DNA from: Mixophyes australis
Lineage: Eukaryota > Chordata > Amphibia > Anura > Limnodynastidae
Direction of reading: 5' to 3'
NCBI GenBank assembly: GCA_036250195.1
Contig: JAVHZZ010000015.1
Location: 1,674,001 to 1,738,000 of the forward strand
DNA length: 64,000 bases
Part shown: piece after piece, positions 15,861 through 31,550 of the stretch
How the letters are laid out: each line of letters starts with the position of its first letter
Position numbering within the stretch: the first letter of the stretch is position 1
Program-made: the position numbers and the translations under genes
Notes under the pieces: model-generated
The model's database searches: none
What the model saw: the letters and a program-made list of their open reading frames with translations, nothing else
What the model was told of the DNA's origin: nothing

Positions 15861-18562
15861 GTATTCATGATTCAATTCATGATTCATGATTCATTTCATG
15901 ATTCATGATTCATTATTCAATTCATGATTCATTTCATGATTCATGATTCATTTCATGATTTATGATTTAATTCATGATTAATGTTTCATGATTCAATTCA
16001 TGATTCATGATGCACTTCATGATTCATGATTTAATTCATGATTCATGATTCAATTCATGTTTCATGATTCGATTCATGAATCATGATTCGATTCATGATT
16101 CATGATTCGATTCATGATTCATGATTCAATTCATGATTCATGATTCATGATTCATGATTCAATTCATGATTTATGATTCTATTCATGATTCATGATCCGA
16201 TTCATGATTCATGATTCGATTTATGATTTATAATTCAATTCATAATTCATGATTCATTATTTGATTCATGATTCGATTCATGATTCAATTCATGATTCAT
16301 GATTCATGATTCAATTCATAATTCATGATTCAATTCATGATTTATGATTCAATTCATGATTCATGATTCGATTCATGATTCATGATTCATGATTCATGAT
16401 TCAATTCATGATTCATGATTCGATTCATGATTCATGATTCAATTCATGATTCATGATTTATGATTCAATTTATGATTCAATTCATGATTCATGATTCAAT
16501 TCATGATTCATGATTCGATTCATGATTCATGATTCAATTCATGATTCATGATTCAATTCATGATTCATGAGTCGATTCATGATTCATGATTCATGATTCA
16601 TGATTCAATTCATGATTCATGATTCATGATTCGATTCATGATTCATGATTCGATTCATGATTCATGATTCATAATTCATGATTCGATTCATGATTCATGA
16701 TTTATGATTCATGATTCAATTCATGATTCATGATTCAATTCATGATTCATCATTCATAATTCATGATTCAATTCATGATTCATGATTCAATTCATGATTC
16801 ATGAGTTGATTCATGATTATTATTCATGATTCATGATTCAATTCATGATTCATGATTCGATTCATGATTCGATTCATGATTCATAATTCATGATTCGATT
16901 CATGATTCATGATTCATGATTCATGATTCAATTCATGATTCATGATTCGATTCATGATTCATGATTCATGATTCAATTCATGATTCATGATTCGATTCAT
17001 GATTCATGATTCAATTCATGATTTATGATTTATGATTCAATTTATGATTCAATTCATGATTCATGATTCAATTCATGATTCATGATTCAATTCATGATTC
17101 ATGAGTCGATTCATGATTCATGATTCATGATTCATGATTCAATTCATGATTCATGATTCGATTCATGATTCGATTCATGATTCATGATTCATAATTCATG
17201 ATTCGATTCATGATTCATGATTCATGATTCAATTCATGATTCATCATTCAATTCATGAATCATGATTCGATTCATGATTCATGATTCAATTCATGATTCA
17301 TGATTCGATTCATGATTCATCATTCAATTCATGATTTATGATTTATGATTCAATTTATGATTCAATTCATGATTCATGATTCAATTCATGATTCATGATT
17401 CGATTCATGATTCATGATTCAATTCATGATTCATGATTCAATTCATGATTCATGATTCATGATTCAATTCATGAATCATGATTCAATTCATGATTCATGA
17501 TTCGATTCATGATTCATGATTCATGATTCATGGTTCAATTCATGATTCATGATTCAATTCATGATTTATGATTCGATTCATGATTCATGATTCATGATTC
17601 AATTCATGATTCATGATTCGATTCATGATTAATGATTCAATTCATGATTCATGATTTGATTCATGATTCATGATTCATGATTCGATTCATGATTCATGAT
17701 TCGATTCATGATTCATGATTCGATTCAAGATTCATGAATCAATTCATGATTCATGATTCATGATTCGATTCATGATTTATGATTCGATTCATGATTCATG
17801 ATTCATGATTCGATTCATGATTCATGATTCAAAATTCATGATTCGATTCATGATTCATGATTCATGATTCAATTCATGATTCATGATTCATGATTCGATT
17901 CATGATTCATGATTCGATTCATGATTCATGATTCGATTCATGATTCATGATTCATGATTCGATTCATGATTCATGATTCATGATTCGATTCATGATTCAT
18001 GATTCATGATTCATGATTCAATTCATGATTCATGATTCATGATTCATGATTCAATTCATGATTCATGATTCAATTCATGATTCATGATTCGATTCATGAT
18101 TCATGATTCATGATTCATGATTCGATTCATGATTCATGATTCATGATTCATGATTCGATTCATGATTCATGATTCATGATTCGATTCATGATTCATGATT
18201 CATGATTCATGATTCGATTCATGATTCATGATTCATGATTCATGATTCAATTCATTATTCATGATTCAATTAATGATTCATGATTCGATTCATGATTCAT
18301 GATTCATGATTCATGATTCGATTCATGATCCATGATTCATGATTCAATTCATGATTCATGATTCGATTCATGATTAATGATTCAATTCATGATTTATGAT
18401 TTATGATTCAATTCATGATTCAATTCATGATTAATGATTCAATTCATGATTCATGATTCATGATTTTATTCATGATTCATGATTCAATTCATGATTCATG
18501 ATTTAATTCATGATTCATGATTTGATTCATGATTCATGATTCAATTCATGAATCATGATTCA
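15861..18562 (+). repeat. Domain I higher-order copy, B-type with 59-bp deletion (2702 bp)
   Basis: TGCAC is at 16011. The TGCACG landmark expected about 1.2 kb in is absent. From ATTCAGT to the following AGTCG-pentamer landmark is 1242 bp here against 1301 bp in the 20810 copy, so 59 bp are missing. That equals seven whole words at this place (ATTCATG-type and ATTCA units, including ATGCACG). Confidence 0.75.
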
Positions 18563-20809
18563 GTATTCATGATTCAATTCATGATTCATGATTCATTTCA
18601 TGATTCATGATTCATTATTCAATTCATGATTCATTTCATGATTCATGATTCATTTCATGATTTATGATTTAATTCATGATTAATGTTTCATGATTCAATT
18701 CATGATTCATGATGCACTTCATGATTCATGATTTAATTCATGATTCATGATTCAATTCATGTTTCATGATTCGATTCATGATTCATGATTCGATTCATGA
18801 TTCATGATTCAATTCATGATTCATGATTCATGATTCATGATTCAATTCATGATTTATGATTCTATTCATGATTCATGATCCGATTCATGATTCATGATTC
18901 GATTTATGATTTATAATTCAATTCATGATTCATGATTCATTATTTAATTCATGATTCGATTCATGATTCAATTCATGATTCATGATTAATGATTCAATTC
19001 ATGATTCATGATTCAATTCATGATTTATGATTCAAGTCATGATTCATGATTCGATTCATGATTCATGATTCATGATTCATGATTCAATTCATGATTCATG
19101 ATTCGACTCATGATTCATGATTCAATTCATGATTCATGATTTATGATTCAATTTATGATTCAATTCATGATTCATGATTCAATTCATGATTCATGATTCG
19201 ATTCATGATTCATGATTCAATTCATGATTCATGATTCAATTCATGATTCATGAGTCGATTCATGATTCATGATTCATGATTCATGATTCATGATTCATGA
19301 TTCGATTCATGATTCATGATTCATGATTCGATTCATGATTCATGATTCGATTCATGATTCATGATTCATAATTCATGATTCGATTCATGATTCATGATTC
19401 ATGATTCATGATTCAATTCATAATTCATGATTCGATTCAATTCATGATTCATGATTCAATTCATGTTTCATGATTCGATTCATGATTCATGATTCAATTC
19501 ATGATTTATGATTTATGATTCAATTTATGATTCAATTCATGATTCATGATTCAATTCATGATTCATGATTCATGATTCAATGCACGATTCATCATTCATG
19601 ATTCAATTCATGATTCATGATTCAATTCATGATTCATGAGTCGATTCATGATTCATGATTCATGATTCATGATTCAATTCATGATTCATGATTTGATTCA
19701 TGATTCGATTCATGATTAATGATTCATAATTCATGATTCGATTCATGATTCATGATTCATGATTCAATTCATGATTCATCATTCAATTCATGAATCATGA
19801 TTCGATTCATGATTCATGATTCAATTCATGATTCATGATTCGATTCATGATTCATCATTCAATTCATGATTTATGATTTATGATTCAATTTATGATTCAA
19901 TTCATGATTCATGATTCAATTCATGATTCATGATTCGATTCATGATTCATGATTCAATTCATGATTCATGATTCAATTCATGATTCATGATTCATGATTC
20001 AATTCATGAATCATGATTCAATTCATGATTCATGATTCGATTCATGATTCATGATTCATGATTCATGATTCAATTCATGATTCATGATTCGATTCATGAT
20101 TCATGATTCATGGTTCAATTCATGATTTATGATTCAATTCATGATTTATGATTCGATTCATGATTCATGATTCATGATTCAATTCATGATTCATGATTCA
20201 ATTCATGATTCATGATTCGATTCATGATTCATGATTCATGATTCGATTCATGATTAATGATTCAATTCATGATTCATGATTCATGATTTGATTCATGATT
20301 CATGATTCATGATTCGATTCATGATTCATGATTCGATTCATGATTCATGATTCTATTCAAGATTCATAATTCAATTCATGATTCATGATTCATGATTCGA
20401 TTCATGATTTATGATTCGATTCATGATTCATGATTCATGATTCGATTCATGATTAATGATTCGATTCATGATTCATGATTCAAAATTCATGATTCGATTC
20501 ATGATTCGATTCATGATTCATGATTCATGATTCATGATTCAATTCATTATTCATGATTCAATTAATGATTCATGATTCGATTCATGATTCATGATTCATG
20601 ATTCATGATTCGATTCATGATTCATGATTCAATTCATGATTTATGATTTATGATTCAATTCATGATTCAATTCATGATTAATGATTCAATTCATGATTCA
20701 TGATTCATGATTTTATTCATGATTCATGATTCAATTCATGATTCATGATTTAATTCATGATTCATGATTTGATTCATGATTCATGATTCAATTCATGAAT
20801 CATGATTCA
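18563..20809 (+). repeat. Domain I higher-order copy, chimeric B head and A body (2247 bp)
   Basis: The head has the B-type TGCAC at 18713, 150 bp in. The body then carries CAAGTC at 19033, otherwise confined to A-type copies, and has A-like length. TGCACG is at 19581. The simplest reading is a recombinant between the two HOR types, with the switch between about 18.72 and 19.03 kb. Confidence 0.7.
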
Positions 20810-23584
20810 GTATTCATGATTCAATTCATGATTCATGATTCATTTCATGATTCATGATTCATTATTCAATTCATGATTCATTTCATGATTCATGATTCAT
20901 TTCATGATTTATGATTTAATTCATGATTAATGTTTCATGATTCAATTCATGATTCATGATGCACTTCATGATTCATGATTTAATTCATGATTCATGATTC
21001 AATTCATGTTTCATGATTCGATTCATGATTCATGATTCGATTCATGATTCATGATTCGATTCATGATTCATGATTCAATTCATGATTCATGATTCATGAT
21101 TCATGATTCAATTCATGATTTATGATTCTATTCATGATTCATGATCCGATTCATGATTCATGATTCGATTTATGATTTATAATTCAATTCATAATTCATG
21201 ATTCATTATTTGATTCATGATTCGATTCATGATTCAATTCATGATTCATGATTCATGATTCAATTCATAATTCATGATTCAATTCATGATTTATGATTCA
21301 ATTCATGATTCATGATTCGATTCATGATTCATGATTCATGATTCATGATTCAATTCATGATTCATGATTCGATTCATGATTCATGATTCAATTCATGATT
21401 CATGATTTATGATTCAATTTATGATTCAATTCATGATTCATGATTCAATTCATGATTCATGATTCGATTCATGATTCATGATTCAATTCATGATTCATGA
21501 TTCAATTCATGATTCATGAGTCGATTCATGATTCATGATTCATGATTCATGATTCAATTCATGATTCATGATTCATGATTCGATTCATGATTCATGATTC
21601 GATTCATGATTCATGATTCATAATTCATGATTCGATTCATGATTCATGATTTATGATTCATGATTCAATTCATGATTCATGATTCAATTCATGATTCATC
21701 ATTCATAATTCATGATTCAATTCATGATTCATGATTCAATTCATGATTCATGAGTTGATTCATGATTATTATTCATGATTCATGATTCAATTCATGATTC
21801 ATGATTCGATTCATGATTCGATTCATGATTCATAATTCATGATTCGATTCATGATTCATGATTCATGATTCATGATTCAATTCATGATTCATGATTCGAT
21901 TCATGATTCATGATTCATGATTCAATTCATGATTCATGATTCGATTCATGATTCATGATTCAATTCATGATTTATGATTTATGATTCAATTTATGATTCA
22001 ATTCATGATTCATGATTCAATTCATGATTCATGATTCATGATTCAATGCACGATTCATCATTCATTATTCATGATTCAATTCATGATTCATGATTCAATT
22101 CATGATTCATGAGTCGATTCATGATTCATGATTCATGATTCATGATTCAATTCATGATTCATGATTCGATTCATGATTCGATTCATGATTCATGATTCAT
22201 GATTCATGATTCATAATTCATGATTCGATTCATGATTCATGATTCATGATTCAATTCATGATTCATCATTCAATTCATGAATCATGATTCGATTCATGAT
22301 TCATGATTCAATTCATGATTCATGATTCGATTCATGATTCATCATTCAATTCATGATTTATGATTTATGATTCAATTTATGATTCAATTCATGATTCATG
22401 ATTCAATTCATGATTCATGATTCGATTCATGATTCATGATTCAATTCATGATTCATGATTCAATTCATGATTCATGATTCATGATTCAATTCATGAATCA
22501 TGATTCAATTCATGATTCATGATTCGATTCATGATTCATGATTCATGATTCATGGTTCAATTCATGATTCATGATTCAATTCATGATTTATGATTCGATT
22601 CATGATTCATGATTCATGATTCAATTCATGATTCATGATTCGATTCATGATTAATGATTCAATTCATGATTCATGATTCATGATTTGATTCATGATTCAT
22701 GATTCATGATTCGATTCATGATTCATGATTCGATTCATGATTCATGATTCGATTCAAGATTCATGAATCAATTCATGATTCATGATTCATGATTCGATTC
22801 ATGATTTATGATTCGATTCATGATTCATGATTCATGATTCGATTCATGATTCATGATTCAAAATTCATGATTCGATTCATGATTCATGATTTATGATTCA
22901 ATTCATGATTCATGATTCATGATTCGATTCATGATTCATGATTCGATTCATGATTCATGATTCGATTCATGATTCATGATTCATGATTCGATTCATGATT
23001 CATGATTCATGATTCGATTCATGATTCATGATTCATGATTCATGATTCGATTCATGATTCATGATTCATGATTCATGATTCAATTCATGATTCATGATTC
23101 AATTCATGATTCATGATTCGATTCATGATTCATGATTCATGATTCATGATTCGATTCATGATTCATGATTCATGATTCGATTCATGATTCATGATTCATG
23201 ATTCGATTCATGATTCATGATTCATGATTCATGATTCGATTCATGATTCATGATTCATGATTCATGATTCAATTCATTATTCATGATTCAATTAATGATT
23301 CATGATTCGATTCATGATTCATGATTCATGATTCATGATTCGATTCATGATCCATGATTCATGATTCAATTCATGATTCATGATTCGATTCATGATTAAT
23401 GATTCAATTCATGATTTATGATTTATGATTCAATTCATGATTCAATTCATGATTAATGATTCAATTCATGATTCATGATTCATGATTTTATTCATGATTC
23501 ATGATTCAATTCATGATTCATGATTTAATTCATGATTCATGATTTGATTCATGATTCATGATTCAATTCATGAATCATGATTCA
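20810..23584 (+). repeat. Domain I higher-order copy, B-type (2775 bp)
   Basis: TGCAC is at 20960 and TGCACG at 22047. It is a close relative of 15861-18562 without the 59-bp deletion. Another 14 bp (two heptamers) accounts for the rest of the 73-bp length difference. Confidence 0.8.
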
Positions 23585-26574
23585 GTATTCATGATTCAAT
23601 TCATGATTCATGATTCATTTCATGATTCATGATTCATTATTCAATTCATGATTCATTTCATGATTCATGATTCATTTCATGATTTATGATTTAATTCATG
23701 ATTAATGTTTCATGATTCAATTCATGATTCATGATGCACTTCATGATTCATGATTTAATTCATGATTCATGATTCAATTCATGTTTCATGATTCGATTCA
23801 TGATTCATGATTCGATTCATGATTCATGATTCAATTCATGATTCATGATTCATGATTCATGATTCAATTCATGATTTATGATTCTATTCATGATTCATGA
23901 TCCGATTCATGATTCATGATTCGATTTATGATTTATAATTCAATTCATGATTCATGATTCATTATTTAATTCATGATTCGATTCATGATTCAATTCATGA
24001 TTCATGATTCATGATTCAATTCATGATTCATGATTCAATTCATGATTTATGATTCAATTCATGATTATTGATTCGATTCATGATTCATGATTCATGATTC
24101 AATTCATGATTCATGATTCGATTCATGATTCATGATTCAATTCATGATTCATGATTTATGATTCAATTTATGATTCAATTCATGATTCATGATTCAATTC
24201 ATGATTCATGATTCGATTCATGATTCATGATTCAATTCATGATTCATGATTCAATTCATGATTCATGAGTCGATTCATGATTCATGATTCATGATTCAAT
24301 TCATGATTCATGATTCATGATTCGATTCATGATTCATGATTCGATTCATGATTCATGATTCATAATTCATGATTCGATTCATGATTCATGATTTATGATT
24401 CATGATTCAATTCATGATTCATGATTCATGATTCAATTCATGATTCATCATTCATGATTCATGATTCAATTCATGATTCATGATTCAATTCATGATTCAT
24501 GAGTTGATTCATGATTATTATTCATGATTCATGATTCAATTCATGATTCATGATTCAATTCATGATTCATGAGTTGATTCATGATTATTATTCATGATTC
24601 ATGATTCAATTCATGATTCATGATTCGATTCATGATTCGATTCATGATTCATAATTCATGATTCGATTCATGATTCATGATTCATGATTCATGATTCAAT
24701 TCATGATTCATGATTCGATTCATGATTCATGATTCATGATTCATGATTCGATTCATGATTCATGATTCAATTCATGATTTATGATTTATGATTCAATTTA
24801 TGATTCAATTCATGATTCATGATTCAATTCATGATTCATGATTCATGATTCAATGCACGATTCATCATTCATTATTCATGATTCAATTCATGATTCATGA
24901 TTCAATTCATGATTCATGAGTCGATTCATGATTCATGATTCATGATTCATGATTCATGATTCAATTCATGATTCATGATTCGATTCATGATTCGATTCAT
25001 GATTCATGATTCATAATTCATGATTCGATTCATGATTCATGATTCATGATTCAATTCATGATTCATCATTCAATTCATGAATCATGATTCGATTCATGAT
25101 TCATGATTCAATTCATGATTCATGATTCGATTCATGATTCATCATTCAATTCATGATTTATGATTTATGATTCAATTTATGATTCAATTCATGATTCATG
25201 ATTCAATTCATGATTCATGATTCGATTCATGATTCATGATTCAATTCATGATTCATGATTCAATTCATGATTCATGATTCATGATTCAATTCATGAATCA
25301 TGATTCAATTCATGATTCATGATTCGATTCATGATTCATGATTCATGATTCATGATTCAATTCATGATTCATGATTCGATTCTTGATTTATGATTCATGG
25401 TTCAATTCATGATTCATGATTCAATTCATGATTTATGATTCGATTCATGATTCATGATTCATGATTCAATTCATGATTCATGATTCGATTCATGATTAAT
25501 GATTCAATTCATGATTCATGATTCATGATTTGATTCATGATTCATGATTCATGATTCGATTCATGATTCATGATTCATGATTCAATTCATGATTCATGAT
25601 TCGATTCATGATTAATGATTCAATTCATGATTCATGATTCATGATTTGATTCATGATTCATGATTCATGATTCGATTCATGATTTATGATTCGATTCATG
25701 ATTCATGATTCATGATTCGATTCATGATTCATGATTCAAAATTCATGATTCGATTCATGATTCATGATTCATGATTCAATTCATGATTCATGATTCATGA
25801 TTCGATTCATGATTCATGATTCGATTCATGATTCATGATTCGATTCATGATTCATGATTCATGATTCGATTCATGATTCATGATTCATGATTCGATTCAT
25901 GATTCATGATTCATGATTCATGATTCGATTCATGATTCATGATTCATGATTCATGATTCAATTAATGATTCATGATTCAATTCATGATTCATGATTCGAT
26001 TCATGATTCATGATTCATGATTCAATTCATGATTCATGATTTGATTCATGATTCATGATTCAATTCATGATTTATGATTCATGATTCAATTTATGATTCA
26101 ATTCATGATTCATGATTCAATTCTTAATTCATGATTCATGATTCATGATTCGATTCATGATTCATGATTCATTATTTAATTCATGATTCATGATTCAATT
26201 CATGATTCATGATTTAATTCATGATTCATGATTCAATTCATGATTTATGATTCGATTCATGATTCATGATTCATGATTCAATTCATGATTCATGATTCGA
26301 TTCATGATTTATGATTCGATTCATGATTCATGATTCATAATTCATGATTCATGATTCAATTCATGATTCATGATTCGATTCATGATTAATGATTCAATTC
26401 ATGATTCATGATTTATGATTCAATTCATGATTTAATTCATGATTAATGATTCAATTCATGATTCATGATTCATGATTTTATTCATGATTCATGATTCAAT
26501 TCATTGTTCATGATTTAATTCATGATTCATGATTAGATTCATGATTCATGATTCAATTCATGAATCATGATTCA
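23585..26574 (+). repeat. Domain I higher-order copy, B-type with local 70-bp duplication (2990 bp)
   Basis: TGCAC is at 23735 and TGCACG at 24853. This is the last copy with the exact 150-bp head spacing; the next two copies to the right have 169 bp. The right end grades into domain II. Confidence 0.75.
24501..24640 (+). repeat. 70-bp tandem duplication of the AGTTG / ATTATT block
   Basis: GAGTTG occurs at 24501 and again at 24571, each followed 7 bp later by the six-base word ATTATT. In the other B-type copies (e.g. near 926, 10529, 16803, 21753) this block is single. It is the shortest clear multi-unit duplication found. Confidence 0.8.
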
Positions 26575-28838
26575 GTATTCATGTTTCAATTCATGATTCA
26601 TGATTCATGATTCAATTCATGATTCATTTCATGATTCATGATTCATTATTCAATTCGTGATTCATTTCATGATTCATGATTCATTTCATGATTCATGATC
26701 TAATTCATGATTAATGATTCATGATTCAATTCATGATTCATGATGCACTTCATGATTCATGATTTAATTCATGATTCATGATTCAATTCATGTTTCATGA
26801 TTCGATTCATGATTCATGATTCAATTCATGATTCATGATTCATTATTCAATTCATGATTTATGATTCGATTCATGATTCATGATCCGATTCATGATTCAT
26901 GATTCGATTTATGATTTATGATTCAATTCATGATTCATGATTCATTATTTAATTCATGATTCGATTCATGATTCAATTAATGATTCATGATTCATGATTC
27001 AATTCATGATTCATGATTCAATTCATGATTCATGATTAAATTCATGATTCATGATTCGATTCATGATTCATGATTCATGATTCATGATTCAATTCATGAT
27101 TCATGATTCAATTCATGATTCATGATTAAATTCATGATTCATGATTCGATTCATGATTCATGATTCAATTCATGATTCATGATTCGATTCATGATTCATG
27201 ATTCAATTCATGATTCATGATTCATGATTCATTTCATGATTCATGATTCAATTCATGATTCATGATTCATGATTCAATTCATGATTCATGATTCATGACT
27301 CAATTCATGATTCATGATTCATGATTCAATTCATGATTCATCATTCATGATTCATGATTCAATTCTTGATTCATGATTCAATTCATGATTCATGAGTCGA
27401 TTCATGATTCATGATTCATGATTCAATTCATGATTCATGATTCGATTCATGATTCATGATTCATGATTCAATTCATGATTCATGATTCGATTCATGATTC
27501 ATGATTCATAATTCATGATTCGATTCATGATTCATGATTCATGATTCATGATTCAATTCATGATTCATGATTCAATTCATGATTCATGATTCATGATTCA
27601 ATGCACGATTCATCATTCATGATTCATGATTCATGATTCAATTCATGATTCATGATTCATGATTCAATTCATGATTCATGATTCAATTCATGATTCATGA
27701 TTAAATTCATGATTCATGATTCGATTCATGATTCATGATTCGATTCATGATTCATGATTCATGATTCAATTCATGATTCATGATTCAATTCATGATTCAT
27801 GATTCGATTCATGATTCATGATTCAATTCATGATTCATGATTCGATTCATGATTCATGATTCGATTCATGATTCATGATTCATGATTCATGATTCAATTC
27901 ATGATTCATGATTCAATTCATGATTCATGATTCGATTCATGATTCATGATTTAATTCATGATTCATGATTTATGATTCAATTTATGATTCAATTCATGAT
28001 TCATGATTCAATTCATGATTCATGATTCAATTCATGATTCATTAATCGATTCATGATTCATGATTCATGATTCATGATTCGATTCATGATTCATGATTCA
28101 TGATTCAATTCATGATTCATGATTCGATTAATGATTCATGATTCAATTCATGATTTATGATTTATGATTCAATTTATGATTCAATTCATGATTCATGATT
28201 CAATTCATGATTCATGATTCATGATTCATGATTCATGATTCGATTCATGATTCATGATTCATTATTTAATTCATGATTCATGATTCAATTCATGATTCAA
28301 ATTATGATTCATGATTCATGATTCAATTCATGATTCATGATTCAATTCATGATTCATGATTCGATTCATGATTCATGATTCATGATTCATGATTCATGAT
28401 TCAATTCATGATTTATGATTCGATTCATGATTCATGATTCAATTAATGATTCATGATTCGATTCATGATTTATGATTCGATTCATTATTCATGATTCATG
28501 ATTCATGATTCATGATTCAATTCATGATTCATGATTCGATTCATGATTAATGATTCAATTCATGATTTATGATTCAATTCATGATTCAATTCATGATTAA
28601 TGATTCAATTCATGATTCATGATTCATGATTTTATTCATGATTCATGATTCAATTCATGATTCATGATTTAATTCATGATTCATGATTTGATTCATGATT
28701 CATGATTCAATTCATGAATCATGATTCAGTATTCATGATTCAATTCATGGTTCATGATTCATGATTCAATTCATGATTCATTTCATGATTCATGATTCAT
28801 GATTCAATTTATGATTCAATTCATGATTCATGATTCAA
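26121..28838 (+). repeat. Domain II 2.71-kb tandem repeat, first copy
   Basis: Landmarks shared with the second copy are a TTCWTAATTC word (26121), the private ATTCATTGTTC change (26502), ATTCAGT followed by GTTTC (26575), GATCTAATTC (26697), TGCAC (26744) and TGCACG (27602). The offset to the next copy is 2711-2725 bp, varying by whole heptamers. A further ATTCAGT lies at 28729 near the right end. Confidence 0.8.
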
Positions 28839-31550
28839 TTCATAATTCATGATTCATGATTCATGATTCGATTCATGATTCATGATTCATTATTTAATTC
28901 ATGATTCATGATTCAATTCATGATTCATGATTTAATTCATGATTCATGATTCAATTCATGATTTATGATTCGATTCATGATTCATGATTCATGATTCAAT
29001 TCATGATTCATGATTCGATTCATGATTTATGATTCGATTCATGATTCATGATTCATAATTCATGATTCATGATTCAATTCATGATTCATGATTCGATTCA
29101 TGATTAATGATTCAATTCATGATTCATGATTTATGATTCAATTCATGATTTAATTCATGATTAATGATTCAATTCATGATTCATGATTTTATTCATGATT
29201 CATGATTCAATTCATTGTTCATGATTTAATTCATGATTCATGATTTGATTCATGATTCATGATTCAATTCATGAATCATGATTCAGTATTCATGTTTCAA
29301 TTCATGATTCATGATTCATGATTCAATTCATGATTCATTTCATGATTCATGATTCATTATTCAATTCATGATTCATTTCATGATTCATGATTCATTTCAT
29401 GATTCATGATCTAATTCATGATTAATGATTCATGATTCAATTCATGATTCATGATGCACTTCATGATTCATGATTTAATTCATGATTCATGATTCAATTC
29501 ATGTTTCATGATTCGATTCATGATTCATGATTCAATTCATGATTCATGATTCATGATTCATTATTCAATTCATGATTTATGATTCGATTCATGATTCATG
29601 ATCCGATTCATGATTCATGATTCGATTTATGATTTATGATTCAATTCATGATTCATGATTCATTATTTAATTCATGATTCGATTCATGATTCAATTCATG
29701 ATTCATGATTCATGATTCAATTCATGATTCATGATTCAATTCATGATTCATGATTAAATTCATGATTCATGATTCGATTCATGATTCATGATTCATGATT
29801 CATGATTCAATTCATGATTCATGATTCAATTCATGATTCATGATTCAATTCATGATTCATGATTCGATTCATGATTCATGATTCATGATTCATGATTCAA
29901 TTCATGATTCATGATTCGATTCATGATTCATGATTCAATTCATGATTCATGATTCATGATTCATTTCATGATTCATGATTCAATTCATGATTCATGACTC
30001 ATGATTCAATTCATGATTCATGATTCATGACTCAATTCATGATTCATGATTCATGATTCAATTCATGATTCATGATTCATGATTCAATTCTTGATTCATG
30101 ATTCAATTCATGATTCATGAGTCGATTCATGATTCATGATTCATGATTCAATTCATGATTCATGATTCGATTCATGAATTATGATTCATGATTCAATTCA
30201 TGATTCATGATTCGATTCATGATTCATGATTCATAATTCATGATTCGATTCATGATTCATGATTCATGATTCATGATTCAATTCATGATTCATGATTCAA
30301 TTCATGATTCATGATTCATGATTCAATGCACGATTCATCATTCATGATTCATGATTCATTATTCAATTCATGATTCATGATTCATTATTTAATTCATGAT
30401 TCGATTCATGATTCAATTCATGATTCATGATTCATGATTCAATTCATGATTCATGATTCAATTCATGATTCATGATTAAATTCATGATTCATGATTCGAT
30501 TCATGATTCATGATTCGATTCATGATTCATGATTCATGATTCAATTCATGATTCATGATTCAATTCATGATTCATGATTCGATTCATGATTCATGATTCA
30601 ATTCATGATTCATGATTCGATTCATGATTCATGATTCGATTCATGATTCATGATTCATGATTCATGATTCAATTCATGATTCATGATTCAATTCATGATT
30701 CATGATTCGATTCATGATTCATGATTCAATTCATGATTCATGATTTATGATTCAATTTATGATTCAATTCATGATTCATGATTCAATTCATGATTCATGA
30801 TTCAATTCATGATTCATTAATCGATTCATGATTCATGATTCATGATTCATGATTCGATTCATGATTCATGATTCATGATTCAATTCATGATTCATGATTC
30901 GATTAATGATTCATGATTCAATTCATGATTTATGATTTATGATTCAAATTATGATTCAATTCATGATTCATGATTCAATTCATGATTCATGATTCATGAT
31001 TCATGATTCATGATTCGATTCATGATTCATGATTCATTATTTAATTCATGATTCATGATTCAATTCATGATTCATGATTCAAATTATGATTCATGATTCA
31101 TGATTCAATTCATGATTCATGATTCAATTCATGATTCATGATTCGATTCATGATTCATGATTCATGATTCATGATTCATGATTCAATTCATGATTCATGA
31201 TTCGATTCATGATTTATGATTCGATTCATTATTCATGATTCATGATTTAATTCATGATTCATCATTCATGATTCATGATTCAATTCATGATTCATGATTC
31301 AATTCATGATTCATGATTCATGATTTAATTCATGATTCATCATTCATGATTCATGATTCAATTCATGATTCATGATTCAATGCATGATTCATGATTCAAT
31401 TCATGATTCATGAGTTGATTCATGATTATAATTCATGATTCATGATTCAATTCATGATTCATGATTCGATTCATGATTCATGATTCATAATTCATGATTC
31501 GATTCATGATTCATGATTCATGATTCATGATTCAATTCATGATTCATGAT
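28839..31550 (+). repeat. Domain II 2.71-kb tandem repeat, second copy
   Basis: The same landmark series is present at 28839, 29213, 29286, 29408, 29455 and 30327. In both copies ATTCAGT to TGCAC is 169 bp, exactly one 19-bp block longer than in domain I, showing that the pair descends from one extended head. Its right boundary is diffuse. Confidence 0.7.
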
